DNA from: Apiospora phragmitis | Lineage: Eukaryota > Ascomycota > Sordariomycetes > Amphisphaeriales > Apiosporaceae | Assembly (NCBI GenBank): GCA_038363925.1 | Contig: JAQQWL010000005.1 | Coordinates: forward strand, 3,472,001-3,536,000 | DNA: 64,000 nt | Direction of reading: 5' to 3' | In this document: in pieces, positions 36,401 through 48,404 of the stretch | Layout of the letters: every line of letters starts with the position of its first letter | Numbering within the stretch: the stretch's first letter is position 1 | Program-made: the position numbers and the translations under genes | The notes under the pieces: generated by a model | Database searches by the model: none | What the model was told of the DNA's origin: nothing | Seen by the model: only the letters and a program-made list of their open reading frames with translations

Positions 36401-39400
36401 TCAAAGATGACGTTATCTTCCCTTTCGCCGGATACGTCTCCATGGCTGCTGAAGCGATACGTCAAGCCACGACCGCCAGTAGCGACCAAGTCGTAAAACT
36501 TCGCCGAGTTGTGGTCGATACCGCTCTCGTACTCCACGAACACGCCCCGACAGAGCTGGTCACCACCATGCGCAAACACCGCCTGACGGACTCCCTAGAC
36601 AGCGCTTGGTGGGAGTTCTCCATATCAGCATTCAACGGACACCTGTGGAACAGGCACTGCTTTGGCCAAGTCTGTGCCCTCAGCCCAGACATCCTCGGAT
36701 GGACGAGACCGTCTTCCCACGGAAGAGAACTTACCCCACAATATCAACGTCCGCCAATGGTACAACCGGGTAAGCCGCGGTGGCCTACGTTATGGGCCAC
36801 ACTTCCAAACGATCAAGCAGGCCAAGACGACCACAGGCGGCTCCCGAGGCTCCGCATGGGCACGGATTGAGCATGGCTTGGCCGTCAGCGAGGAAGGTCA
36901 GTACTACATGCACCCTGTTATACTGGATACTTTCTTCCAGGTGGCCGGAGCGGCCGCCCATCATGGCTTCACCCACGCTTATAAGCAAGCCGTTCCCTCT
37001 AGCGTGGAATACCTAGTACTCTCACGCTGTTCTTCCGAGACCTTCACCTTGAGCGCAGACGTGGATACTGACACAGGCGCCCTTGTGGGCAACGGCTGCG
37101 GGTTTATGGGATCTGATTCGACCCCGTGCCTAGAAGTCTCGGGCGTGCGCTTTGCTTCCCTCGATCCAATGGGAGCCCCTGAAAAGGATGTTACACCTTG
37201 GACCGCTAGGTGTACATGGGTTCCATGTATCGACTTCATCGACTTCCATGCCTTGATGAAACCAGGTCGGGACCATGCCGCGTATTTTTCTGCGCTGAAC
37301 CAGCTCGGAGATTTGGCTATTGCCCTCTATCAACGCACCCTACTCTCTGCGGGACAGACAGCAGGGAGTCGGAGAAGTATTCAGCCGCAGAAGTACATTG
37401 CCTGGGTGCAACACCAGCCTGTTTCTGGAGAGGCCTTTGACGACACTACACTGGTCTCCCGTATTGATACCCTGTCCTCGTCACTCATGAAAGGGCCGTC
37501 GGCGTCAGTTGCCGCAGCGATCGCCAGGCTCTGCGAAAAGACAACACCCATCGTTTTTGGAGAGATTGGAGTTTTAGAGGTACTCCATAACAATAGCCTT
37601 CTGGGCAAGTTTTCCCAGTTCCTTAACGACAGCGACATATCGGGATTTCTGAATTGCCTAAGCCGCGGCAAGCCTAACCTCCGCATCCTGGAGATCGGCA
37701 CGGAACTCGGGCCCTCAATAGGCAACTTTGATGCCATCAGACAGCCAGATGGAGAGCAGATATATTCGACATATGTCTATACAGAGAAGTCTGCCGACAC
37801 GCTCAAGAGGGCCGAGGATTATTTCCAGATGACAGATAGAATAGAATTTGTCCGGTTGGATATATCCGAGGATCCGGCAGAACAGGGCTTCCAGAACCAA
37901 GAGTTTGATCTGGTGATCGCACGAGGGGCGATCCATGCTACCCGCTCACTCCAGCAAAGTCTGAAACATGTCCGTAGACTGCTTCGTAGTGATGGGTACT
38001 TCCTGCTGCAACAGCCCCGACCGGGATTGGCCTGGGTCAAATTTGTTCTCGGGGCTGTTCCTGGCTGGTGGTGCGGATCCGAAGACGGTAGGGGCGACGA
38101 GCCCTATGTCTATACGGAGAGATGGGATGCGGAGTTGCGGGCGGCCGGGTTCGGTGGCGTTGCCAGCATGGCAACGGATGCCCCTGAGCCGTTCAACCTC
38201 AGCACCATCATGCTGGCGAGGCCACGGAAAGAGATATGTGACGCCAGAAAGGTCACACTGCTTCATCATCACGACGGACTGACCAACGATCCAGATGTTG
38301 CACGTTTCAAGGAGGTCTTGGAAGCTGACGGATGGCTAGTTACTTGTGCCACAATGGATTCAGCTCCCAGAGACCAAGACATGGTTGCCTTCCTCGAAAG
38401 TGAGCGGCCCTTTCTAGGCTCTCTAAACAAGGCAGCATTTGAAGAGTTTAAAGACTTTCTGGAAGGGGTTAGCAGCTCCAAGGTTTCCATCCTGTGGCTG
38501 ACCAAGCCCACACAGATCAACTGCCACGACCCAGACTATGCCCCCATCATCGGGCTAGCCCGGACACTTCGTCTGGAGATGGGCCTGGAGATGGCCACAT
38601 GCGAAACAGACGACTTGCATTCATCAACCGGACTCGGCGCCGTGGCTTGTGTCCTCCGCCGGTTCCAGGATCGGGAACAGCATACAGTCACCGACTTTGA
38701 ATATTCCATCACAGGGGGGCGTAATCCGTGTCAACCGTGTTTTTCCATTCTCACTCAAAAATGAAGTCGAAGTCGGTGATGTGGCTGAGTACGGCAACTT
38801 TGCTGTGAAGATTAATCGCCCGGGGCAGCTGGACTCGCTGCACTGGGTAACCCGACCGAGTCGACAACTGGTGTGCAACGAGCTGGAAATTGAAGTTCGC
38901 GCGGTGGGAATGAACTTTCGCGTAAGCTACAGACGGCCTCTTCCCGATCTGCTATCCGATGGGCATACAAGTACTATACTGATCATTCTTTCTCAACCCA
39001 TATAGGACGTCCTTGAAGCTATGGGGGTTATCGAGTGCGCCGACCCTGAGCGTATAGCTACGACGGAAGGGAGCGGAGTAATCCGGCGAGTTGGCCCGAA
39101 CGTCACCCGATTCCGTCCCGGAGACCGTGTGATGGCCTTTGGCTATGGATGTTATTCTACCGCCATGATTACCACGGAGCTTCTGTGTGCTAAACTGCCA
39201 GACAACATGGACTGGACGCATGGCGCCTCCATGCCAGTGGTGTTCCTCACTGCTATCTATGCCCTCCTCCATATCGGACATCTAGAAAAAGGCCAGGTAA
39301 GATTCAGGAGGAGCTTTTCTTCTCATTATCACGATAGTAATTGTTTGTGCTGACCTTCTACTTGAAACAGACCGTACTGATCCATAGCGGCTGCGGCGGC

Positions 39401-41315
39401 GTCGGCCTCGCCGCCATCCAGATTGCGCAAATGGTCGGGGCCGAGGTCTACACCACCGTCGGGAGCGAAGCGAAAGCGTCGTATCTCACGGAGTCCCTTG
39501 GCATACCCCGAAACCACATATTTAGTTCGCGCAGCGACCTCTTCCGGGACGAGATACGGCGCGAGACAGGCGACCGCGGCGTGGACCTGGCGCTGAACTC
39601 GCTTTCCGGGGAGCTTCTGCACGCCACCTGGCGCTGCGTTGCGAAATGGGGCACCATGGTGGAGATCGGCAAGGTCGATCTGCTCGGCGCCGGGAAGCTG
39701 GATATGGACGTGTTTCTCGGGAACCGCAGTTACTGCCAGTTTGACCTGGCGCAACTGATCGCAGAACGGCCGCACAGAATCGGCAGGTAAGACTAATCAC
39801 TCTACCCACCAAATTACCCCCTCCCTGTATTGTGTCTTTCCAGGCCAAAAATTGTGCTAACCCCCCATCGATAGTCTGTTGGATTCGATGCTGGAGTACC
39901 ACAAGCAGGGTTTCATTCAGCCAATACAGATCGCCCAAGTTCCCCAAGGACCAAAACGAGAGGACGAGTACCAAGACGCCCTGCGTTACATGCAACAAGG
40001 AACTCACATTGGCAAGATAGTCATGCCAATACCTAGCATGGATACCATACTCGAGCAGCTTGGCCGTGTTCCCCCTTCAGCCGACAAAGCCTTGGCCAAA
40101 CTCGACCCGTCCGCGTCGTACTTGCTCGTCGGCGGGCTCGGCGGACTGGGCCGTTCCGTGGCGATTTGGATGGTCCAACACGGTGCTCGGAACCTCACCT
40201 TCCTGTCCCGAAGCATTGCCACCACATCGTCGTGCGGCACTACCGATTCATCAAAGGAAGGCGATTTTGTCCGCATGCTGGGCAGCATGAGTTGCGACGT
40301 GCAGCTCGTCCGCGGCAGCGTCACCAGTGCCGCCGACGTAGTCCGTGCCGTCGACGAGAGCCCGCGCCCCGTGAGAGGCATGATCCACATGGCCATGGTG
40401 CTCCGCGACCAGGCGTTTCAGCAGATGGGCTTCGGCGACTGGACGGAAGTGATGGCACCCAAGGTGACGGGAGCTTGGAATCTGCATACCATCTCTCGTG
40501 AGAAAGAGTTAGATCTCGATTTCTTCGTGCTTTTCAGTTCCTTATCCGGCGTGCTGGGGCAGCCCGGGCAGGCACCTTACTCTGCCGCCAACGCTTACTT
40601 GGATGCATTTGTGCGTTATCGCACAGGCATGGGCCTTCCGTGCACTTCCCTCGATCTCGGTGCTATGGAAGGCGTGGGATACTTGTCCGAGCACGAAGGT
40701 CTCCTGGACAAGATGCGGGGCACTGGTTGGAGTCCGGTGAGAGAGGAGCAACTGCTCGAGGCACTAGATGCGGTCCTAGCACGCCGTCACGGCGGCGCAA
40801 CAGCCTGCAAGAAGGAACTTGATATCAGCAACAATACACTGGAGAGCTATGTTGACACCAATGCGGTGCTTATCGGCATTGCCCCAGACAGCTCGAACGA
40901 CGGAGATAGTGGAAGCACGCGTCTTCATAGAGATGTCCGTCTCAGTGCGTTTCTCAGCAAAGGACGTGGTAGTGGTTCGGAGGCATCGAGCAACAGCAAT
41001 AACAGCTTGCGTCGCCTTCTAGCGGAGGCGAGGGATAACCCGACCTTGCTTGGCATGTCCGAGACGGCGGATCTGTTGGCCCGCGAAATCGGGATCAAGC
41101 TGTTTTCACTCATCCTGAAGCCGGATCAAGAGCCTAATATTGCTCTTGGTCTTGCCGAGTTGGGCTTGGACTCACTCGTCGCGGTCGAACTACGGGCGTG
41201 GTGCAAAGCCATGTTCACGGTGGAAATCAGTGTTTTGGAGATGCTGGCCATGGGGACCCTGGGAGCCTTGGGGAAAACGATGGCAGCGCGATTGGCAAAT
41301 AAGTATGGTCAATAA
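33417..41315 (+). CDS. Highly reducing type I polyketide synthase, KS-AT-DH-CMeT-ER-KR-ACP
   Basis: Five exons: 33417-33996, 34079-38921, 39006-39296, 39371-39786 and 39875-41315, about 2,520 codons. KS: Cys in TACSSS (34098), His in ECHGTGTQRGD and KPNLGHGEG. AT: Ser in GHSSGE (35442). DH: His in DHRIKDDVIFP (36394), with Asp where the motif HxxxGxxxxP has Gly. CMeT: motif I reads LEIGTELG (37688-37711), degenerate compared with EIGAGTGG. ER: RFRPGDRVMAFGYG and HSGCGGVGLAAIQIAQ. KR: GGLGGLG and Tyr in YSAANAYLDAF (40578). ACP: Ser in GLDSL (41172). No thioesterase domain, so release needs a partner. Frameshifts lie at 33837-33840, 36186-36190, about 36680-36720 and 38714-38719; catalytic residues remain intact between them. 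It is either recently dead or frame-broken by sequence error. Confidence 0.88.
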
Positions 41316-42759
41316 GGCTGTTCGGAATAGAGGAGTATGGAGGAGTCATATGTTTGCCCATCCTCCTCCTCACTCTCTAGCAGAATCTTGACTATCGCGA
41401 CAATACAACACAGCTGGGTTGCAACATTAACAGTAAGCAGTCGCCACTCGTAAATTCGAGCCCAGCGCTTCAGCTCACCAACGTTTTTCATCCCTTTTCA
41501 CCTTCCTTGAGGTTGCAGGTGGCAGGGAAGGCCGAAGTACTAAGTTTCAGATGACCCGAGGTCTAAGAAAGGTCTAGGTCAAGATCGCAAGATGACACCG
41601 CAGGATGTACCAAAAAGGGCGAAGACGAGTTTGACGACTTGGCCAACGTTCGAGATGAAGATAGCACCGGTCTTTTCTCCAGTGGGAATCAATGGTTGAC
41701 TAATCCAGCAGGACCTTCGACAATTACCCAAGGAGCCTACCTTATCTCATCAAGGCCTAGGAAGGTGGTGAGTTACTTACAAGAAACCACGGGCTTCATA
41801 AGTGGTGTACAACTACTGCCATCTCTGCCTGGTGACGTTCCTGGTCGACAGGCCTCCCGCAAGGCACGTGTGGGAGGAGCACGTACGAGGAAACGGAGAG
41901 ATTTCTGCTGCAGCAAGTAGGCCTCGAAGACATAAATGCCAGATTGGTCTCGGACCATGCGCGTAAGTGTCATCGTCCAAGGGTGGGGGATCCTTTAGAA
42001 GATGGTTATAGAACCAGGATGAACCTGACAGGTGGCTGGGGTAGTTGAGATATCGGGTAGGAAGCAAGAGCAAGCATCCCTATCATGGCTATTGTATTGG
42101 CCCCGAAGGGAGGGGGAACGGGTGCTATAGGAAGTTGAGGTATTAGGAAGGTGGGGGACAACAATTGTGCATAGGGGGGGAGATGGTAGGGTAATAACTC
42201 CCAATAGCTGGCTGTTTTTCCAACAATGGTGGCCGAGTGGTTTGGGTTACGTTGGACTGTGCTGTGTGTTATCCTCTCCCGACGTAACACTTGGGGACTC
42301 CATGCCATAGCATCCTCGTTCGATCCTGCCACCTAGCAGATGTTTGTGTGCAATCACCTTGAGCCACCTCGGGAAGGATGCCACATCGAGCATACTAGGA
42401 GCTCGACCTCCATTCTTTTTTTTTCTTCCTTTTCCCCCCTCTTTATTCGTTTCCCTTTCTTTTTTGGCAATCTCTTCCTTTTAGCGTCTCCTTTCACTCC
42501 TCGTTCAATACTTCCCGTCAGGCCTATTTATGATGAATTGATCTGATTTTATTAGGTTGACCTGGAGGTCGGCTGGCAAATGGCTTTCTTCCCTCAAAAC
42601 CCACCAGTTTGCGTGCAACCGGGTCTAAGACTGAATCATTTGCCTCCTACAGGCGCTGCCAGTGAAGTGTCCTGTAGAAGGGTCCTGGGCTTTAGAAGGA
42701 AGTGGGACCGAGGTAGCCGTTTAATTCGGATTACCGACCGGCCATGCTATCTGCCTATC
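41316..42759. other. Intergenic, nothing recognised
   Basis: About 1.4 kb between the PKS and the G-alpha-like gene, which are convergent. A pyrimidine-rich tract lies near 42415-42480. No gene or RNA is supported. Confidence 0.5.
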
Positions 42760-44202
42760 CTAAAGCACCTCCTTACCTATGAGGTAGCCTTGGATAATTG
42801 TAGACTCAAAACATTCCACTATATCTCGAATCGTCGACATGTCGAAGATGTCAATGACCTTGACAAAAAGCATCCCCGCCCCCTGACGCGGATCCATGTT
42901 CGTGAACCTGCCAACAAGATAGTCCACCGCTTTCTGGGGATCGCTGCCGCCGCCATAGCCGGGATAGATAGATGAGAGCGGAGAAGTACGCAGGCGGGAC
43001 TTGAAGGCCCAGGAGTTGGACAGGACCAGCAACATCGGCGTAGTTGCAAGGTACCGTGAGTTGCATACGGACTCGAACAAAAGCAGGTGTTCGTGCAGAA
43101 ATGTAACCTCTTCATCTTGATCAAGCCACTTGTCGTAGCTGAGCAGGTCTGCAAAGAAGACTGCTCCCGTCATCTCTTCATACACGTGCTTCCATCTACC
43201 CTTGCCTGCACCTGGACGTATGCTGATAATGCGACCACGATAGTCTGCGGCGTCGTAAATCGTTTCGTTGAACTTCATATATGATTTATCGTGTCCGGCT
43301 GCCAGATATTCTCCATCTCGAGGAAAGCTTGAGGGTGGTACAATAGCCGAAAGGTCTCTAAGGAGGCTGTCGAAAAACTTAGTCTCTCTCTCGTAAGTCA
43401 TGTCGACATTTCTGGGTCAGTCATATTGCTTACCTGTGATCCCTCTCTTCCAGGAATATACCGTGTTTTCTTAGAAAGGCTTCGAAACCAGGATCTCCCC
43501 AAATCCGGTACATGCTCTCTATTGCGCCCTTACTAGGCAATCCAGTGTGGCGCATCAGCTGTTCCAGTTCTTTCGGCCAGTAGGTGCTGTCGTTTGGCTC
43601 CATACGGCGACGAAGCTCGCTATGTATCTCGCAGAGACAATCCATGACTCTGTTGAACTTCTCTGCCGCCGCTCCCGGCTCGGATGGCATGCTTGCATAA
43701 CTCGACGGTGGAAGGCCAGAGAACCTAGAGAGTTGCGCCCAGAACAGGCCAATCTGCACCAGGTCCCCAAAAGTAAAGACTGTGAAATTAGCCCGAAGCT
43801 TCTTCGCTTCTTCGCGCAGATATCTGTCGATATCCCAGGAGCGCCGTTTTTCCTTGGCGAGGAACTTTCGCCGTTTTCCTGGAACCATGCTCTGCCTGCT
43901 TCGCCACCCGGACATCGTCTCCCGGGCCGACGAAGGCAGCTTGGTCCACTGCAGCTCGAAGGCCTCCGGATCGTTCGGGATCATGCCCTTCTTCCTAAAG
44001 CAGAATTCCTGGCGTGCTCCAGGAGATTCACAGTCACCGGCGATGGTGAGACATCCTCCTCATCTTGCCATGAGTTCCGACGAGCCCGTATACCATCATT
44101 GCCCCGGAAACGCAAGAGCCGCTTCATAGAGCCAGCGGCGCCAGTCAAAGTCTTCCCAACTCTGGCCTTTCCGGGGTCGCCATCGGCCGTAGTCATGTTC
44201 AA
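42760..44202 (-). CDS. Divergent G-protein alpha subunit-like protein (pseudo-GTPase)
   Basis: Two main minus-strand exons. 43984 to about 43434 gives DIDRYLREEAKKLRANFTVF, a helical-domain-like part and IWGDPGFEAFLRKHGIFLEERDH. About 43391-42760 gives KFFDSLLRDLSAIVPPSSFPRDGEYLAA, RWKHVYEEMTGAVFFADLLSYDKWLDQDEE, LLLFESVCNSRYLATTPMLLVLSNS and RFTNMDPRQGAG. This is the G-alpha layout. The P-loop GxxxxGKS is absent (FTFGDLVQIGLF stands there), DxGGQ is replaced by RPGAG, and NKxD by NSWA. GTP binding is therefore unlikely. The intron is short (about 42 nt). A preceding frame (44202-43981) may be exon 1, but its join is not clear and may include an indel. Confidence 0.65.
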
Positions 44203-44268
44203 TAACTTATATAGCCTCTTTTCCTCCTAAATTCGATGTGGCGAATGTTATGGAAGAGATGTGATACA

Positions 44269-44600
44269 CCTACTATGTCGCCCCACCCTAAAACCTACTA
44301 TGTACTTCCAAAAGCTAAACTGCACGGCCACTCGCGCCACACCTATTTCTAGCTGCTTACCTGAAATTTATTAATAATCAGCCTTGCACACCACAACAAC
44401 ACCTTTACCAATACCGACACGCATACGAGCCTTCCTTTTCGAGCCGATAAGCATGCAGTCACGTTGGGTGGTCCCACCGATGTACCTGTTTTGTTTGGTC
44501 AGATAGCTTGGAGCTCTAATTGAGATCCACCTGGCGGTGCGTGGCAGCTGGCAGAAGCTGTAAGTATATAGTAGGTTTTAGGGTGGGGCGATATAGTAGG
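44269..44600. mobile_element. MITE-like element with 39-bp terminal inverted repeats
   Basis: 44269-44307 and 44562-44600 are inverted copies identical at 37 of 39 positions, bounding a 332-bp non-coding unit. Each arm holds CCTACTATG twice, separated by a block containing CGCCCCACCCTAAAA. Both differences between arms are CA in one and TA in the other, a RIP-type change. No flanking target duplication was found, so the superfamily cannot be named. Confidence 0.7.
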
Positions 44601-45834
44601 CCCAGCGGCTTCAATGTTGGTCCGACGATGTGGAAGGCCGTTTCGGTGTTGGTATGAAGACCCATGGCATGGTATGTTGCAATCCCCAATCTTGACTGTG
44701 GCAACTTTTCACGCACTGTTGTGGAAGGTTTCTAGATCAAGGAAGCGCCGATGGGCTAGTGCGACTTCTGGCATCGCAGGTCCTACGGTCCACAGCAGCC
44801 GTTAGGGCACGAAACTAGAGAAAATCCCAGAACGTTGGATCGCACCCTTGAAACCGAATGTCACGACTTCTCGTGGACGCAGAACGATCTAGAAGATAGG
44901 ACACGATACTTGCCCTAGCTACCTTTGAAGAAGAACAATGACTTGATATCACGAAAACCGGTGAAGTTACGCTCTATAGGAGTACCAGACAGGCCTTATA
45001 ACCATATTAATTATAGAACAGTGTAAACAACGCAAGAAACCTCGGGTTGTTATAGGAATTCATACAATAGCCCTCTGGCAGAAATACTACAATGCTGTCT
45101 CGGTCTGTATCGTGCATGGTAATGTTGAACCAATCCATCTTGGTGACCTAGGACAGTACTCACATAATGTTTCTTCTAGTACGTCATCAATTGTGGCCTA
45201 AAGTAATGTTGGACCAGGCTGTTGTTTATGTTTATCATTGAAGGGGTGGAATAGGGGTGACACTGAACGCCCAGTCCGCTTGTGGTTGCCTACATCTGAG
45301 TGCATGTGCTTTAACCGCATAAAGTTTCACCAGCAGCCATCTTCTGAGTTCATTCAGTGCGAAAATGCAAAGAGTAAAGCTACTGCGCGGTCTATGGTCG
45401 TTGGATGTCAAGTCAAGGCAGGCAGTGTGTCACACCGGCCCCGCAAAACTTCCTGATTGGGTTGCCGACTCTGGTCTAGATTCAGCATGCAGAATATCGG
45501 CAAGACAGCAACGCGCATGCATCGGGCGACTGCATATTTGACGAATAACGGCATAGTATCAGAAGTATTTGGCCCTTTCGATTCTGTCAGATAGGACTCA
45601 TGGTGTCACGGCGAGGCTGTTGCCTCGAAGCTAGGCTGACATATCACCGTCGATCCCTCTGCACGCCGTAGGCAACCAAGGAGTAGGCTATCTCCTCGCC
45701 ACTTTCGACATAAGGTATCAACTGCTCTATATAAAGCAAGAACCAAAACCTCGTTCCAATAACTCCAGAAAACATCAGTCATCATCACACTTACACATGC
45801 GCTCCTCTTCTATCTATAAGCATTTATAATCCAT
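44601..45834. other. Intergenic with a TATA box before the AAA gene
   Basis: About 1.2 kb with no supported gene. The sequence TATATAAA at 45728-45735 lies 100 bp before the ATG at 45835 and is a good candidate core promoter for the ATPase gene. Confidence 0.5.
45728..45735 (+). promoter_or_regulatory. TATA box candidate of the AAA+ ATPase gene
   Basis: TATATAAA, 100 bp upstream of the first ATG (45835) and 215 bp upstream of the second (45950), followed by pyrimidine-rich sequence. Confidence 0.5.
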
Positions 45835-47670
45835 CATGACAGCAAACACCGACCCCGACACACAGGGAGAGCCTGCCACAGTTGGATCGCAATAGGAGTC
45901 GACCCAGAAACAAGACAACACCCCAAACCCTGAAGTACCAGCCGGCTCCATGAGCGACGTCAAGAACATCTACAAGTCTCCCAAGGACAAGGATGGCGTC
46001 TGGACATGGGTCAACAAGTACCCCGAAGATGCAGAAGACGCTGCCGAGAACGAAGTGACAGCCCAGTACGCAGTTCTGGTTCGCAACATCAAGAGCCCCG
46101 ACAGCCGGAAGAAACTCAAGGCCCACTCCATCGTAGTCCAAAGCCCTTGGCTGAAGACGGCTCTTGGCAAGATCCTGGAAGATTATCCTGGTGTCGTGTG
46201 CGAGCTCGAGCGGCTCATATTCGAGGCGCCCTTCCAGCCCTTCGTCCATCGATGGAAGGGCTTTGTGAAGTACAGGGAACGGGAGAATCTGGACGATACG
46301 ACCAAAGAACACCTGACAATACTCCACAACATCTTGCAGTACGAGATGGGCCACAGCATCAAGGTCTTCGAGGACTATGTCGAGAAGGGTGTCGTCACCT
46401 ATGAGAACCTGTGGATGGTCTTTCAGCCCGGCGCTCCCGTCTTGGCGGCGCACAAGGGACCGCTCTCTGCATTTGAGCTTGAAGACACTACGTACACGGA
46501 GAATAGGTGTGGGAAGTTCGTGCGCCTGCGCTGCGACTGCATCGACTACGATGGCAAGGCCTTCGGAAGATGCCAGGAGAACATTGATATCTCAGAATTC
46601 GTCGGAACTAAGAGGATCACAGAGCTTTCTGCATACCCCCTTACTTTCCATCCTCGTCCAGATGAGATCAGAGATTCGTTGATCAAGAGGGGACAGCTCT
46701 TCGAGGACCTTGCTGGTCATCATTACAAAGCGTAAGTACTCTCGACATCTCCATTCTAAGAAGAACCATGAAATGTGTGACTAACAAATGGTTGATAGTT
46801 ATTCAGGGATGGCGATCACCTGGGACATCCAGGGGAACGAGTTACCGATCGAGGTGTCCGGGCGCATCGTCGTCGACATTGGCTCGTTCAATCGGTTCAG
46901 CCCCATCAACTTTATGCGCCATCGACGGTTGAGAGACTGGAAATCCAGAGACCGTTTGCTTCTCCTTGCCAGCAAGGCGCGCCACGTCAGATCTGGTGGT
47001 GAACTTGACGGTATTCTTCGGCTCAGCCCCTACCATAAGATGCTCGCCCGCTGCCGCACGGGGGGTTACTCTCTGAAGTTGAAGAAATGGCTCGACTTCT
47101 TCGTCGAACAGGTAGGGGACATCCAGTTCAGTAACGATGCCTTCAACAAGCTGGTGTTGCCTGATGACCAGAAGGAACTCATCATGGCTTTCTCGGAGTC
47201 TCAGCTCGAGGGTTGCGCCTTTGACGACGTCATCTCGGGCAAAGGCAAGGGCGTCATCTGCCTACTTTCAGGTCAGTCTACCTATCCCTTTTCATGCAAC
47301 AACATCCGAGAGAGTCTCAGTTACTGACAAACTCCATCATAGGTTCTCCCGGCGTAGGCAAGACCCTGAACGCCGAAGCCGTCGCCGAGAACCTCCGCGT
47401 GCCCCTGCACACGCTCTCCTCGGGCGACCTGGGCGCGGACCCGCACGAGGTGGAGCGCGGGGTGGCCGGGGTGGTGGTGCCAAGGCGACGGAGCTGTCCG
47501 ATGCGGACCTCGATGAGCTCTCGGGGTTGGACCTCAATGGGAGGCAGATCAAGAATATCTTGAAGACGGCGCAGCTGTTGGCCTCGCGCAAGAAGACGCC
47601 TTTGAAGCGCTCATTCATCGATACGATTCTTGCCATTGAGAAGCGTCGTCCGGAAGTGCACCACGATTAG
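45835..47670 (+). pseudogene. Fungal AAA+ ATPase with N-terminal stop and deleted Walker B region
   Basis: Exons: up to 46731, 46799-47271 and 47343-47670. The N-terminal region (NEVTAQYAVLVRNIKS, QSPWLKTALGKIL, FEAPFQPFVHRWK, LSAYPLTFHP, GHHYKAYSGMAI) matches the large fungal family of AAA ATPases with a DUF7025-type N-domain. Walker A is present (SPGVGKTLNAEAVAE, about 47345). After SSGDLGADPHEVE (to about 47455) the sequence jumps, with a frame change near 47460-47490, to TELSDADLDELSGLDLNGRQIKNILKTAQ and the normal C-terminus. About 100 or more residues carrying Walker B, sensor 1 and the arginine finger are missing. A TAG at 45892 interrupts the frame from the ATG at 45835; the next ATG is 45950. 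Confidence 0.85.
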
Positions 47671-48404
47671 ACACGGGGCAAAAAGAATACTCAGTGGGGA
47701 GTCTGAAAAGTTCGATTGTGATTTCATACTGGTGGTTTCTTCTCTACTTATGTTACTACCTTTCATTCGATAGGGAATGTCATATTTCTTCACTAGCCCC
47801 TTCTATTTTCGCCTGAACCCCTAACACAAGTAGCATTCGAAGAAAGAGCATGCAGTGCAGTAGACGTCACGTAAATGAAACACGTACTCCTCATAAACTT
47901 GTAAGTTGTGCGGAGTGCATTAGCACCGTACCATGCAGCAAGGGGTGATTAGATTTGGCGCCTCTTGGCACCACAGAAGCAAGTAACACTTCGGAGACGA
48001 GCCCCCGCATAGCAGGAGCCGAGCTTTGAATGCCAGTTGCCAATGCGGAGATACTTTGGCCGTGTGTCCATCGACATGAAGATGCGCCAAAGAGATGCCG
48101 GTAAAAGCGAATCAGTAGGGGTATCGGTGCCCATATAAATGCAAGGTAACATTGTCATACTACACCAGATTGCTGCGCATCCTACTTACATTGCAGACCA
48201 CGGGCCTCTGTTCATTAGGCTCTTCAACCCTCCTGTGCTGGTATTTTCCTCCAATCACTGGGCCAACCAAATAGTTTGTGACTGAGTACATAAAGTAGCC
48301 TGAGGGGCGAAATTGGCTGTTACAAAGATCTTCAATTCTGTGTTCTACAATCTTATGTGTAAGAGCTCGATGCTTAGTGGTTTGTTCTTTCCAAAACCCT
48401 AGCA
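47671..48404. other. Intergenic, nothing recognised
   Basis: About 730 bp between the AAA gene and the beta-helix gene. No gene or RNA was recognised. Confidence 0.5.

Noticed and set aside
42228..42333. tRNA-like sequence with an A-box (TGGCCGAGTGG) and B-box (GTTCGATCC)
   Set aside because: The arms do not pair: the T-stem halves are not complementary and the acceptor halves cannot be placed consistently with the D-arm. It is likely chance.
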